Shown here: positions 25,479 through 34,992 of the stretch, piece after piece
Layout of the letters: every line of letters begins with the position of its first letter
How positions within the stretch are numbered: the first letter of the stretch is position 1
DNA from: Flavobacterium laiguense
Lineage (GTDB): Bacteria; Bacteroidota; Bacteroidia; Flavobacteriales; Flavobacteriaceae
Direction: 5' to 3'
NCBI RefSeq assembly: GCF_003097655.1
Contig: NZ_QCZH01000019.1
Span: 1-64,000, forward strand
DNA length: 64,000 bases
The notes under the pieces: generated by a model
Databases searched by the model: none
What the model saw: only the letters and a program-made list of their open reading frames with translations
What the model was told of the DNA's origin: nothing
Translations under genes and position numbers: made by a program

Positions 25479-26072
25479 ATGCAAATAGACTTAGATTTAC
25501 TATTTACTTGGGGAGCAGTTGCGAAAAAATACAAAAAAAACGAAGTGATTTTTGAGGAAGAAGAAACGGCTAATTTCTATTATCAAATAATTGAGGGTAG
25601 TGTCCGAATGTTTAATCTAAATCTTGAAGGAAAAGAATTCACCCAAGGGCTTTTTAGCAAAGGAGATGGATTTGGTGAACCGCCATTATTCATAGATGAA
25701 ACCTACCCATCAAAAGCCGTTACGACTCAAGACAGTACCATTATAAAATTATCTAAGGACAAGTTTTTGAAAATTATTGATGAGTATCCCTCCGTTCAAA
25801 AATCATTTTTATTTTTGCTTGCCCAAAAAGTATATACCAAATCTAAATCCTCCAACGAAATAATCAACCATAAACCTGAGCACAGAATTATTGCTTTTTT
25901 AAATTCATACAAGAAAAATGCCGAAAACAAAGATGCAAAGCTAATAATTCCATATACCCGTCAAGAAATTGCCAACCATACCGGTCTGAGAGTTGAAACG
26001 GTTATTCGTGTTTTATGTAAAATGAACACTTGCAACAAAGTAGAGATCATTAATCATAAAATATATTATTAA
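25479..26072 (+). CDS. Crp/Fnr family transcriptional regulator
   Basis: A 197-residue regulator with an N-terminal cyclic-nucleotide-binding beta-roll (about 10-115, with LFSKGDGFGEPPLFIDE) and a C-terminal winged helix (about 140-197; YTRQEIANHTGLRVETVIRVLCKM is the recognition helix region). I see no N-terminal cysteine cluster, so it is not a classical Fe-S Fnr; heme/NO sensing as in Dnr/HcpR is possible. I chose the ATG at 25479 rather than the TTG at 25470. It is 0 bp from the next gene and probably controls the narK and nos operons through the ATGAT-N4-ATCAT boxes. Confidence 0.9.
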   Translation: MQIDLDLLFTWGAVAKKYKKNEVIFEEEETANFYYQIIEGSVRMFNLNLEGKEFTQGLFSKGDGFGEPPLFIDETYPSKAVTTQDSTIIKLSKDKFLKIIDEYPSVQKSFLFLLAQKVYTKSKSSNEIINHKPEHRIIAFLNSYKKNAENKDAKLIIPYTRQEIANHTGLRVETVIRVLCKMNTCNKVEIINHKIYY

Positions 26073-27305
26073 ATGAACTTAAATGTCAAATTCTGGCTTA
26101 AAATCTCCTTGTTAAACCTTTGTATTGTTGCCTTTCTTGGTGTTTTAATGCGATATAAAATAGGCTTTGATTTCCCTTATTTAGACCAAAAAAACCTCCA
26201 ACATTCCCATTACAATTTTGCCTTTTCGGGCTGGATAGGTCATACTTTAATAACCTTGATGGTTCATTATCTTCAAACTAAAATAACTTCTTTCAATGGC
26301 AATAAATACAGATCAATAATCATTGCCAATCTAATTTGTTCTTACGGACTGCTAATTAGTTACATTATACCCAGATTCGATTTATTGTCTATTATTTTTT
26401 CTACACTCTCCATTTTTGTAAGTTATATTTTTTGTTATCAATTTATAAAAGACCTAAAACAACTGGACAATGATTATTTGGCAAAAAAATGGTTTAAAGC
26501 GGCGTTACTTTTCAATGTTTTATCCTCTTTGGGAAGCTTTTATTTGGTTTACATGATGATCAGTAAAAATATCGTTCAGGATATATATCTTTCCTCTGTA
26601 TACTTTTACCTTCATTTTCAATATAACGGCTGGTTTTTCTTTGCTTGCATGGGTTTATTTTACGGTTTTTTAAATCTAAAAAAATCCGACCACCCTTTTT
26701 TCGAAACCTTTTTCTCTTTATTTACGATTACCTGTATCCCCGCTTACTTTTTATCTACATTGTGGTTAGATCTGCCGTTATGGCTTTACAGCATCACAAC
26801 ACTCGCGGCATTTATACAGCTAATTATATGGTTTAAATTCCTTGGTGTTTTGACAAAAACAAGAACGGGTTTCCTAGAAAACTATACGGTATCACTACGT
26901 TATATTTTAGTTTTTGTTGGTCTTGCTTTAAGTGTAAAATTAGCGTTGCAATTAGGATCAACACTACCAACTGTCAGCCAGCTGGCATTTGGGTTCAGAC
27001 CAATTGTAATTGCCTATCTGCATTTGGTTTTATTGGCTGTAATTTCATTGTTTTTACTGTTTTATATCTATGCCAGCCATTTGATTTTAATCACAAAAAA
27101 AATAAAATTTGGCTTGATCTTATTTTCAATCGGCGTTTTACTAAATGAAATAATTTTAGCCGTTCAGGGAATCGCTTCTTTTAGCTACACTCCAATACCC
27201 TATGTAAACGAACTGTTATTTATTACGGCTTTGATTCTTTTTTCGGGCATAGGAATCACTACTTATTATTCATTAAAAAAAGTCAAAAACAGTCAGGTTT
27301 TATGA
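26073..27305 (+). CDS. Polytopic heme-copper-oxidase/NnrS-like membrane protein
   Basis: A 410-residue membrane protein with about 12 hydrophobic segments. Histidine pairs sit in helices: QHSHYNFAFSGWIGHTL (near residue 45), YFYLHFQYNGWFFFACMGLF (near 180) and AYLHLVLLAVISLFLLFYIY (near 310). This recalls heme-copper oxidase subunit I or the NnrS family, both linked to nitrogen-oxide metabolism, but I cannot assign it surely. Its ATG directly follows the regulator's stop codon, so they are cotranslated. A role in NO tolerance or sensing is inferred from this position. Confidence 0.55.
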   Translation: MNLNVKFWLKISLLNLCIVAFLGVLMRYKIGFDFPYLDQKNLQHSHYNFAFSGWIGHTLITLMVHYLQTKITSFNGNKYRSIIIANLICSYGLLISYIIPRFDLLSIIFSTLSIFVSYIFCYQFIKDLKQLDNDYLAKKWFKAALLFNVLSSLGSFYLVYMMISKNIVQDIYLSSVYFYLHFQYNGWFFFACMGLFYGFLNLKKSDHPFFETFFSLFTITCIPAYFLSTLWLDLPLWLYSITTLAAFIQLIIWFKFLGVLTKTRTGFLENYTVSLRYILVFVGLALSVKLALQLGSTLPTVSQLAFGFRPIVIAYLHLVLLAVISLFLLFYIYASHLILITKKIKFGLILFSIGVLLNEIILAVQGIASFSYTPIPYVNELLFITALILFSGIGITTYYSLKKVKNSQVL

Positions 27306-27370
27306 TTTCACTCATAAAATAAACGCTAGATATTTTGGTTATTTGTTCTATAAACCAAAGTCTTATAATT

Positions 27371-27931
27371 ATGAAAAAATCGATTCAATTATTATTGGCT
27401 GTTAGTTTTGTGACCTTCTTAAGTTGCAAGCAAAACAGTGAAGCCAACGCCGAAACAGCAAAAACAACAGAAGCTACAGAAACAACTGGAACTGGACAAT
27501 CTGGAGTAAAAGATGAAACTTCGTCCCCAAATATTGTACAGGTCGCATCAGGAAGTAAGGATCACACCACACTTGTAGTGGCCGTAAAAGCTGCCGGATT
27601 GGTAGATGCATTAAGCAATGCAGGTCCATTTACAGTATTTGCACCAACAAATGCCGCTTTTGATAAGTTACCTGCAGGAACAGTAGATGGCTTGCTAAAA
27701 CCTGAGAAAAAAGGAGATTTAGAAAACATATTGGGATACCATACCTATGTAGGAACTTTGAAAATAGAGTATATGCAAGACGGTCAAGAATTTGATATGG
27801 TTTTTGGTGGTAAAGTAAAAATTACCAAAAAAGGGGATAAAACCTATGTAAACGGTTCCGAAATTGTAGCTTCAATACCAACTTCAAATGGAATTATCCA
27901 TGTTATTGGAGATGTCTTATTGCCTAAATAA
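27371..27931 (+). CDS. Fasciclin (FAS1) domain lipoprotein
   Basis: A 186-residue lipoprotein. The signal peptide ends in a lipobox FLSC at about residue 20, a Thr/Glu/Ala-rich linker follows to residue 55, then one FAS1 domain with the VVAVKAAGLVDALSNAGPFTVFAPTNAAFDKLP and NGIIHVIGDVLLPK blocks. I chose the ATG at 27371 because it begins the signal peptide; the frame is open further upstream. Such single-FAS1 lipoproteins are often found with nos clusters in Bacteroidetes, but the function is unknown. A strong terminator follows at once. Confidence 0.88.
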   Translation: MKKSIQLLLAVSFVTFLSCKQNSEANAETAKTTEATETTGTGQSGVKDETSSPNIVQVASGSKDHTTLVVAVKAAGLVDALSNAGPFTVFAPTNAAFDKLPAGTVDGLLKPEKKGDLENILGYHTYVGTLKIEYMQDGQEFDMVFGGKVKITKKGDKTYVNGSEIVASIPTSNGIIHVIGDVLLPK

Positions 27932-27954
27932 AATATTATTAATTCACTAAATTG

Positions 27955-27991
27955 AAAAAAGCGGTAGTTGTAACAACTACCGCTTTTTTTT
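27955..27991. terminator. Strong bidirectional terminator
   Basis: GCGGTAGTTG (27961-27970) and CAACTACCGC (27974-27983) form a perfect 10-bp stem with a 3-base loop, flanked by A-run and T-run. It serves the FAS1 gene and the converging truncated-globin gene. Confidence 0.9.
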
Positions 27992-28012
27992 ACAAATCTT
28001 TTTTACAAGCAA

Positions 28013-28384
28013 CTACTCTAATGCTTTAGTCATCATAACTGCAGCAATATTCTTTGCCCTTTGCTTGATTTCAGTAGCTCTTTCACCTGCAAACAACTCA
28101 TCAACAGTATCATTAAATAGTGTATTCCAGTGTAGAAAATGAGTGGGGTTTAATTTGCTTTTTTTATTTAATTCTTTGTGTTTAAGCATCGGATTTCCAT
28201 CAAAATTTCCAGTAGAAAACAAAATGTTTTCCCAGAAATTATACATTATAGGCAAATGTTTTCCCCAATCTACTCTGGCAACTTCTGTAAAGAAATAACC
28301 AATTTCGGCATCTGTTTTTATTTTATCATAAAATACATTGACTAACTTTTCTATATCGGCTCTATTTTTGATATCTGGTTTCAT
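28013..28384 (-). CDS. Group III truncated hemoglobin
   Basis: A 123-residue group III (P) truncated globin. The pattern matches: ADIEKLVNVFYDKIKTDAEIGYFF at the start, a FWENILFSTGNFDGNPMLKHKEL block, and THFLHWNTLFNDTVDELFAG, whose His82 is the likely proximal heme ligand. These globins bind O2 and NO. It stands 137 bp downstream of nosY in the same direction and may be the last gene of the nos operon, pointing to NO handling. A second one is at 52749-53141. Confidence 0.92.
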   Translation of the reverse strand: MKPDIKNRADIEKLVNVFYDKIKTDAEIGYFFTEVARVDWGKHLPIMYNFWENILFSTGNFDGNPMLKHKELNKKSKLNPTHFLHWNTLFNDTVDELFAGERATEIKQRAKNIAAVMMTKALE

Positions 28385-28521
28385 ATTAGATAATATTTAA
28401 ATTTTGGAGATATAGTATCGCCAGATCTTTATTAGTGTTTGCAACAAACAGGGTTAAGGCGATTTCATCCATATAAAATTATCATTAAATACTAACTCCT
28501 TTTAATATTAGAAATAAAAGT

Positions 28522-29289
28522 CTAAAGATCTTTATATTTAAATTTTCTTAAAGAAATAAAAAACGGAATAACGACCCACAAACACAACAATGAAAAAGAC
28601 AGTATCAGCCCCAAAGTTGTGCCAAAAAAATCTTTAAAAATAGCCCCAGTATACCCCATCATTGCAGATTGATCCAAGTGTAACAAAATTTGTATTCTCG
28701 CTAAATCTATTGGACTAAATGCGGTAATCAAAACCATTGCTTTTTCTATAGGATAATCCGAAAGTTGAAACAGTAAAAACAAAACTATTCCGTCAAAAAG
28801 CAAGGCAAAATACAGCCAGGTCATGATAACAATACCTATTCCTTTTGCTTTATCCCTAGTGAGAATTGAACACAAAAAAGCCAGTGCAACGAAAACAACC
28901 GAAATCAAGCATCCCACAATAAGCATCATTATTCCAATACTATCGGCTGCATAGATCAAAAGCGGTATTCCGGCTCCGATAATAAAAGCTAGAACCATAG
29001 AAAGTGACAAACCAAAAAACAAGCTCAACCAAATCTTTTTTCGTTTGATGGGCTGACTCAATAACAGCTCGATAAACTCCGAACTATTATACAAATATAT
29101 CGTGGCAAAAAGAATCGAAACCAAAGGCACCGTAAACAAAATAACGTTTAAAATAGTAAGTAATCCCTTGGCGGAATTATCTTCTAAACCAAAGGAACTC
29201 CAGGAGAGCAGCCCCAATATTAATGTATACCCAATGATAATTTTATTCTTAAGAATGTCCAACAGAATAATTTTAATGATTCTATTCAT
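28522..29289 (-). CDS. nosY: NosY-type ABC transporter permease
   Basis: A 255-residue permease with six hydrophobic segments, typical of ABC-2 type NosY. With NosF and NosD it forms the NosFYD complex needed to mature the copper-sulfur CuZ site of N2O reductase. Its start overlaps the nosF gene by 8 bp. The start ATG at 29289 gives the normal length. Confidence 0.93.
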   Translation of the reverse strand: MNRIIKIILLDILKNKIIIGYTLILGLLSWSSFGLEDNSAKGLLTILNVILFTVPLVSILFATIYLYNSSEFIELLLSQPIKRKKIWLSLFFGLSLSMVLAFIIGAGIPLLIYAADSIGIMMLIVGCLISVVFVALAFLCSILTRDKAKGIGIVIMTWLYFALLFDGIVLFLLFQLSDYPIEKAMVLITAFSPIDLARIQILLHLDQSAMMGYTGAIFKDFFGTTLGLILSFSLLCLWVVIPFFISLRKFKYKDL

Positions 29290-29995
29290 TTTTTTTCTCT
29301 TTTAATATTTTAGCAATTGCTTTAGATATTTTTTGTTCGTTTGTAGAAAGTAATAAATCGTCAATTGTTTTATGAAAATGCACTTTCCCTTCTTGCATAA
29401 AAATAATTTGCGTAATCATGTCGTCCAACTCGCTTAATAAATGTGACGTAATCAAAATTAATTTCCCCTTCTCCCTTTCTTTGATTATTTTTTCTTTTAA
29501 TATCTCGGAGGCCAATGGATCTAAACCAGCTGTAGGCTCATCAAGAATCAACACATCCGGGTTGAACAAGAAAGCCAATGTGGCACTTACCTTTTGGGTG
29601 GTTCCTCCCGAAAGGGTTCGCATGGGCTTATCGAATATTTTTTCCAGTTCAAAACTCTTAATCAAATCTTCGTCCAATTCCTGGTTTGAATTCCTGATTT
29701 TCTTCATCATTTCGATAATTTGACCAATGGTCATATAATCTGGGTAGCGCCCCATTTGTGGCATGTAGCCAATGTTTTCGCGGTATCTATATTTTCCTAA
29801 AACAGACTTTTGATCAAATAAAACGTCTCCTTTGGTCGGGATAACCATCCCCAAAACACTTTTTATCAAGGTTGTTTTCCCACAACCGTTTGGGCCAATG
29901 AGTGCAATACATTCGCCGCTATTGAAAGTTAGGTTGACATCATTTAAAACTTCTAACTTTCCAAATTTTTTACTAATATTTTTTATTTCAATCAT
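29282..29995 (-). CDS. nosF: NosF copper-site maturation ATPase
   Basis: A 237-residue ABC ATPase with Walker A GPNGCGKTTL (about 31-40), signature LSGGTTQKVS, Walker B VLILDEPTAGLDP and the switch histidine in ITSHLLSE. It powers the NosFYD complex. It overlaps nosD by 4 bp (ATGA) and nosY by 8 bp, so the three are translationally coupled. Confidence 0.95.
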   Translation of the reverse strand: MIEIKNISKKFGKLEVLNDVNLTFNSGECIALIGPNGCGKTTLIKSVLGMVIPTKGDVLFDQKSVLGKYRYRENIGYMPQMGRYPDYMTIGQIIEMMKKIRNSNQELDEDLIKSFELEKIFDKPMRTLSGGTTQKVSATLAFLFNPDVLILDEPTAGLDPLASEILKEKIIKEREKGKLILITSHLLSELDDMITQIIFMQEGKVHFHKTIDDLLLSTNEQKISKAIAKILKEKKNE

Positions 29996-31221
29996 AAAGA
30001 CAAAGAATGCATTAATGGGGTTTTATCCACAAAATTATCGGGAGTAATACTGGGTAATATTTTTTCTGATTTATCCAAAAGCGTAATCATGAAACTTCTA
30101 AAAAGCAACATCGCAGAGGGATTATTTTCCGTAAGAACGGCAAATAAACTCAACGGATGATAGTGAACATCTCCCACCCCGTTTTTATCTAAATCATAAC
30201 CCTCATATTTATCCCAATAATTACTATTGAAGGTATTGAGGACTAAACTCCCGTTGGTACTAATATCAAAAGTATTTCCAACAAAATTATTGTTCTTGAT
30301 TTCATTATCCATACAGCTGGCCTGAATTTTCATCCCCCAGCCGTTGGCTTCAAAAATATTTTTTTCAATAAGAATCCTACTCGTTCCTTCCATGTGAATT
30401 CCCGATGTGTTTTTCTTAAATTTATTGCCAATGATATAGCTGTCCGAGATTTCTTTTAGCAATAATCCATAAGCGGCATCACCCCAATTTTCCTCAAAAT
30501 AATTATTAAACATTTTCACTCGTCTGGTAAACATAACCGCTACTCCAGCTCCATTGTTTTTAAAAACATTAGAAATGTAAGCATCATCATTAGAAAACAT
30601 AAAATGTAAACCGTAACGGATATTTTTAGACGAAAAATTTCTCCAGATTATAGAATTGGTGACAAACTCAAAATAAATTCCGTCACGATGTCCCGAAACT
30701 GTATTGGCAATAACTTGAAGACTGTCGCTTTTCCAACAATGAATCCCATTACCAATGCGTTGCTCTTCTTTTCCGTAAGCCTTGATTTTATTGTTTTTTA
30801 CAATGCAGTTTGTTCCGTTCTGAATATAAATCCCAAAGAAATTGTCATTCAGGATATTATTCTGAATGGTAACATGACTTTTATTATAGACTTTTATTCC
30901 GCAGGGATCTTCGAGTGTTCCATAACCCGAATTTATTATTTTGAAACCATCAACGATTACGCCATCCGATTTTACAGAAAGGACTTCGTATTTCTTTTGG
31001 CCATCTAATACTGGAAAGTCTTTTCCCAAGAAAACAATCTTTTTATTGATAACAATATTTCCTTCTTTATACAATCCTTTATGGACCAAAACTGTGTCTC
31101 CAACTTTGGCTAAAGCAATGGCTTTTTTTATCGATTTTATGGGTTTATTTACTCCAACTTCAATTACATTGGCTTGGAGAAATGAGGAAAAGAGAAGAAT
31201 TAAATAGAAGAGATTTTTCAT
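29992..31221 (-). CDS. nosD: NosD periplasmic copper-site maturation protein
   Basis: A 409-residue exported right-handed beta-helix protein. The signal peptide covers residues 1-17, then many parallel-beta-helix repeats follow (for example NNILNDNFFGIYIQNGTN, NNYFEENWGDAAYGL, KNTSGIHMEG). It works with NosF and NosY to deliver sulfur or copper for the CuZ centre. The N-terminal IKSIKKAIALAKVGDTVLVHKGLYKEG segment is the usual NosD opening. Confidence 0.95.
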   Translation of the reverse strand: MKNLFYLILLFSSFLQANVIEVGVNKPIKSIKKAIALAKVGDTVLVHKGLYKEGNIVINKKIVFLGKDFPVLDGQKKYEVLSVKSDGVIVDGFKIINSGYGTLEDPCGIKVYNKSHVTIQNNILNDNFFGIYIQNGTNCIVKNNKIKAYGKEEQRIGNGIHCWKSDSLQVIANTVSGHRDGIYFEFVTNSIIWRNFSSKNIRYGLHFMFSNDDAYISNVFKNNGAGVAVMFTRRVKMFNNYFEENWGDAAYGLLLKEISDSYIIGNKFKKNTSGIHMEGTSRILIEKNIFEANGWGMKIQASCMDNEIKNNNFVGNTFDISTNGSLVLNTFNSNYWDKYEGYDLDKNGVGDVHYHPLSLFAVLTENNPSAMLLFRSFMITLLDKSEKILPSITPDNFVDKTPLMHSLSL

Positions 31222-31291
31222 GTATTGATTGAAAAATTATATTTGTTAAATGAAGAACTTATCCGCTTAACAAACTGATATGTGCTTTAAA

Positions 31292-32308
31292 TTATTTTTT
31301 AATAACTGCTTCCCAAGGTATTACTTTGGCATTAAATTTTGATTGTAATGCTTCAGTTTCCTTCTCGGATGAGAATGCGATAATCCCTCCTCTCATAGGA
31401 CTTTGAATCATTTCACCTGAAAGAAAAAAAGCAGTCTCGGCAGGAATTAAAACATTTTCTTTAGTAAAATCATTTACATAAAACACCTTGATTTTTGTCT
31501 CGGGATTAGCTTTACTGTAATTGACCATGCACATAATATCATCAAATTTATAGACTCTCCCTTTTTGGGTGATTGCTTCTGCCCCAAACTTACCGTCGGC
31601 AATACTCATTTTACAGAAATCGCAATTATCACTATTCAATTTAAGGGGAACCGCATTGTAATTGGTACAGGAAAAAACAGAAAAAGATAACATCAACAAT
31701 AAAACAGATCCTATATTGGGTTTTCTGATACTGCGAATTAAATGAATTTCTTTGACCACGATGACAAAAAGTAAAACCCCAGCAAGAATCATCATCCATC
31801 CACCAACATCCGGAATGGAGTAGGCCCCAAAATTCAACAGCTGCTTATAACCTATTAATGGTGGTTGGTAAGCCATTCCCGGCACAACAATAGCTGCGTT
31901 GGGATCTAGATTATGCCCATATTCATAGTTCCATCTATAAAAATCCACACCTGCCAAAAGACCAAAAAGCATAAAAGAAATAAAAAGTAAAATTACCCCT
32001 TTTCTTTTGGCTACAAAAACCATTATCAAGGAAAACAATCCGAAAAATCCAAATACATAAGGCAATATTGAAAATTCAACAAAGTCTTCTGTATGCAAGG
32101 TTTTCATACCGATATAATGATTCAATCCATTGATAATTTCTACATCTCCACCTATTTTATTGGCGTGTAATTGTAATACTAATCCTTCTGGATATTGAGG
32201 TGCTTCGAGTTCAATTCTCCACATTGGAAACAACAAAGAACCAAAAAACAATGCACTCACTATCAAAAGAATCACTTTTGAAAATATAGATAATTTTAAA
32301 GTTTTCAT
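31292..32308 (-). CDS. nosL: Membrane protein fused to NosL copper chaperone
   Basis: A 338-residue protein made of two parts. Residues 1-190 hold about five hydrophobic segments (MWRIELEAPQYPEGLVLQLH after the first helix; then GYKQLLNFGAYSIPDVG) and match a membrane protein commonly encoded beside nosL in Bacteroidetes nos clusters. Residues 200-338 are NosL: a helix ending in FSVFSC (lipobox-like, now internal), the Cu(I)-binding CDFCKMSI motif, and the FDDIMCM and AFFLSG segments. The two are one open frame with no stop between. It delivers copper to NosZ. The fusion means the internal cysteine may not be lipidated. Confidence 0.88.
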   Translation of the reverse strand: MKTLKLSIFSKVILLIVSALFFGSLLFPMWRIELEAPQYPEGLVLQLHANKIGGDVEIINGLNHYIGMKTLHTEDFVEFSILPYVFGFFGLFSLIMVFVAKRKGVILLFISFMLFGLLAGVDFYRWNYEYGHNLDPNAAIVVPGMAYQPPLIGYKQLLNFGAYSIPDVGGWMMILAGVLLFVIVVKEIHLIRSIRKPNIGSVLLLMLSFSVFSCTNYNAVPLKLNSDNCDFCKMSIADGKFGAEAITQKGRVYKFDDIMCMVNYSKANPETKIKVFYVNDFTKENVLIPAETAFFLSGEMIQSPMRGGIIAFSSEKETEALQSKFNAKVIPWEAVIKK

Positions 32309-32343
32309 ATTTTATTTCTTAATATAAAAGTGATATAAAAAAA

Positions 32344-32414
32344 TTGAACCATTAAGCAATTAAGCAGATTAAGACTGTGAGTAACTTAAAATTCTTAACT
32401 TCTTAATGGTTCAA
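32344..32414. repeat. 13-bp inverted repeat (AACCATTAAG type)
   Basis: TTGAACCATTAAG (32344-32356) and CTTAATGGTTCAA (32402-32414) are exactly complementary, between nosZ and the nosL fusion. Related to the 14730-14795 repeat in the Moco cluster. Confidence 0.75.
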
Positions 32415-32436
32415 TAATAATTTTAACCTTAATGTA

Positions 32437-34413
32437 TTATTTTACTGCGGGCAAATTTGTTCCTAAGCTAAAAGCCAACGGAACTTTACTTCCTGCTGGA
32501 GATACTCTTACATATCCCTGCATTTCTTGATGCAAAGCACTACAGAAGTCGGTACAGTAAAAAGGAACTATTCCTGTTTTCTTAGGAACCCATTTTAAAG
32601 TACAAGTTTCACCAGGCATAATCAATAGCTCACCGTTATCTGCTCCTTTAATGGCAAATCCGTGAGGAACATCCCAATCCTGTTCTAAGTTAGTAACGTG
32701 GAAATACACCTCATCACCCAGTTTTATTCCTTCAATATTGTCTGGTGCAAAGTGAGAACGAATTGAAGTCATATAAACGTGAACTTTATTGCCCTGTCTT
32801 ACAACTTTAGATTCTTTTTCTCCTTTTGTAACATACGGATGATTGTTATTCTCGATTTTATGGAATTTTAACTGTCCATTATTTCGAATCAAATCAGCTG
32901 GTGCAGCTTGAGCGTAATGTGGTTCTCCAATGGTTGGAAAATCCAAAATCAATTGCATTTTATCGCCACTAATATCAAATATTTGGGCACTTTGTGTCAA
33001 TTCTGGTCCAGTAGGTAGATAACGGTCTTTAGTGATCTTGTTGTAAGCGATCAAATATTTTCCAAATGGTTTTTTACTGTCTCCACCAGGAATACAAAGA
33101 TGTCCAACAGAATAGTACGTAGGGACTCTATCTAATACTTTTAATGATTTGATATCCCATTTCACCACTTCGGAAGAAACGAAGAAAGTGGTATAAGCAT
33201 TTCCTTTTCCGTCAAATTCAGTATGCAATGGTCCTAAACCTGGTTTTTTAACTTCACCATGTAAAGCTGCTTCATATTTGATAACTGGAATTCCTTCATA
33301 TTCCCCATCAAATTGTTTGTTTTTAATAGCATTTTGTAATTTATCAAAACTAAACACTGGAATTAACGCGGCTAATTTTCCACTACCTACAATGTACTCC
33401 CCTGTTGGATCTACATCACAGCCATGAGGAGATTTTGGGCAAGGAATCATATAGCAAATATCTTTGAATTCTTTAGAATCAAGTACTAAAACTTCAGTTT
33501 TGATTTCAGATTTTGCAGTATGTGTTTTTTCATCATACGTATTGTGTGCATATTTTACAGCTTGTTTTTTTCCTTTACCCGCTTTGATGTACTCTTCGGC
33601 TTTTTTCCAGTTGACAGCCATAATAAAATCTTTGTCTTTTTGAGAAGCATTCACTTCAAGCAAAGTATTGGCTTGTTCTGTATTATAGCAAGAGAAGAAA
33701 AACCAACCATGCGATTTCCCTTTACCAGCATGACTTAAATCGAAATTAACACCCGGAGCTGCAATTTGAAAAGCAATATCCATTTGACCTTCCTTACCTA
33801 CTTTTACAAAACTCAAATACCCTTTAAAATTTTGTTTGTATGTATTAATTGCCACATCACCATTTGCATCGTCTGGCGGAACGCTAAAACGTGTTCCTGC
33901 TACTACATACTCCGTATTCTCCGTAATAAATGGGGAAGAGTGATTTCCAGCACTGTTTGGTAATTCAATAATTTCTTTTGTAGTAAACGTTTTCAAATCA
34001 ACACGTGCAATACGAGGTGTATTGTTGGCATTGGCAAAAAGCCAACGTCCATCCACTTCACCATTGGTTTGAGATAGCTCTGTGTGGTGTTGATCATCCC
34101 ATGGCACAAAACCGTGAGAAGTATTTAACATTGGTTTTGTTTCTTCATTGTATCCGTAACCACTTTGTGGATCGGCAGAGAAAACAGGAATTACCCTAAA
34201 TAATCTTCCACTTGGAAGGCCATAAACGGAAACTTGCCCACTAAAACCTCCAGAAACAAAATTATAGAATTCATCATATTTTCCAGGTGCAACATACGCT
34301 TTTTGTGCTGCATCGCCACTTACCACATCATTGGAGTCTTTGGGTTTACAAGAACTAAAAAAAGCAGCAACTAAAGCAACGGCTAAAGTCCCTTTTAAAA
34401 ATTTATTTTTCAT
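32437..34413 (-). CDS. nosZ: Nitrous-oxide reductase, clade II (Sec-dependent) NosZ
   Basis: A 658-residue N2O reductase. The N-terminus is a Sec/lipoprotein signal (AAFFSSC) rather than the Tat signal of clade I, so this is a clade II enzyme. The beta-propeller carries CuZ-type His segments (DDQHHTE; SPHGCDVDP; LGPLHTEFD; EPHYAQAAP). The C-terminal cupredoxin domain has the CuA motif CTDFCSALHQEM with Cys620, Cys624, His628 and Met631. All catalytic motifs look intact. It is second in the operon after the c-type cytochrome gene and reduces N2O to N2 in the periplasm. Confidence 0.97.
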   Translation of the reverse strand: MKNKFLKGTLAVALVAAFFSSCKPKDSNDVVSGDAAQKAYVAPGKYDEFYNFVSGGFSGQVSVYGLPSGRLFRVIPVFSADPQSGYGYNEETKPMLNTSHGFVPWDDQHHTELSQTNGEVDGRWLFANANNTPRIARVDLKTFTTKEIIELPNSAGNHSSPFITENTEYVVAGTRFSVPPDDANGDVAINTYKQNFKGYLSFVKVGKEGQMDIAFQIAAPGVNFDLSHAGKGKSHGWFFFSCYNTEQANTLLEVNASQKDKDFIMAVNWKKAEEYIKAGKGKKQAVKYAHNTYDEKTHTAKSEIKTEVLVLDSKEFKDICYMIPCPKSPHGCDVDPTGEYIVGSGKLAALIPVFSFDKLQNAIKNKQFDGEYEGIPVIKYEAALHGEVKKPGLGPLHTEFDGKGNAYTTFFVSSEVVKWDIKSLKVLDRVPTYYSVGHLCIPGGDSKKPFGKYLIAYNKITKDRYLPTGPELTQSAQIFDISGDKMQLILDFPTIGEPHYAQAAPADLIRNNGQLKFHKIENNNHPYVTKGEKESKVVRQGNKVHVYMTSIRSHFAPDNIEGIKLGDEVYFHVTNLEQDWDVPHGFAIKGADNGELLIMPGETCTLKWVPKKTGIVPFYCTDFCSALHQEMQGYVRVSPAGSKVPLAFSLGTNLPAVK

Positions 34414-34449
34414 AGTATATTCAGTTAGTTGTTATTTTATTTTCTAAAA

Positions 34450-34935
34450 CTATTTTACACCATCATTTTGACGCATATACTCTAATACATTTCTAGCATC
34501 ATCATCGTTTAAAGATTGATTTGGCATACGCATTAAACAAAGTTCCAATTGTGCTTGAAGCGCTGGATCTTTGTCAATCATAGGGTCTGGGTTGGTAACA
34601 AAGTTCATAATCCATTCCGGTTTACGACGTTCAGTGACTCCTTTCCATCCTGGTCCAACTAATTTTTCATCTGTTAATTTATGACAAGAAGAACATTTCA
34701 CAGCCTGGATTTCCTCTCCTTTTTTGGCCATAGCCACATCTAGCTTATCGCCTAAATCTACAGATGAATGTTTTCCTAACCCTCTGTTCGGGTCATATGA
34801 AGACGGATCAGCCGCTTCGGTTGTTGTAGCTTCTTCTGTAGAAGAACCTTTTGAAAAATCTTCTGTAGACTTACTTTTATCTCCACAAGAAATTAACATT
34901 AACAGGGCAGCTGCAATAAATGATAATTTGTACAT
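34450..34935 (-). CDS. c-type cytochrome lipoprotein of nos operon
   Basis: A 161-residue lipoprotein: signal ending ISC at residue 17, a Ser/Thr/Glu-rich linker to about 55, then a single-heme cytochrome c domain with CSSCH at residues 81-85 and a probable Met axial ligand in the CLMRMPNQSL segment. It lies 36 bp upstream of nosZ and is the first gene of the operon, so it is the likely electron donor to NosZ, as in other clade II clusters. The Fnr-like box lies 58 bp upstream of its start. Confidence 0.92.
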   Translation of the reverse strand: MYKLSFIAAALLMLISCGDKSKSTEDFSKGSSTEEATTTEAADPSSYDPNRGLGKHSSVDLGDKLDVAMAKKGEEIQAVKCSSCHKLTDEKLVGPGWKGVTERRKPEWIMNFVTNPDPMIDKDPALQAQLELCLMRMPNQSLNDDDARNVLEYMRQNDGVK

Positions 34936-34992
34936 AATGATTTGTTTTAATTATTTCTTAGGCAAATTTCAGAAAATAGTAACAATCAGAAT

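Noticed and set aside
31292-32308. Two separate genes (membrane protein and nosL) instead of a fusion
   Set aside because: The frame is open all the way through with no stop and no clear internal start, so a fusion is the simplest reading, though a sequencing error cannot be excluded.
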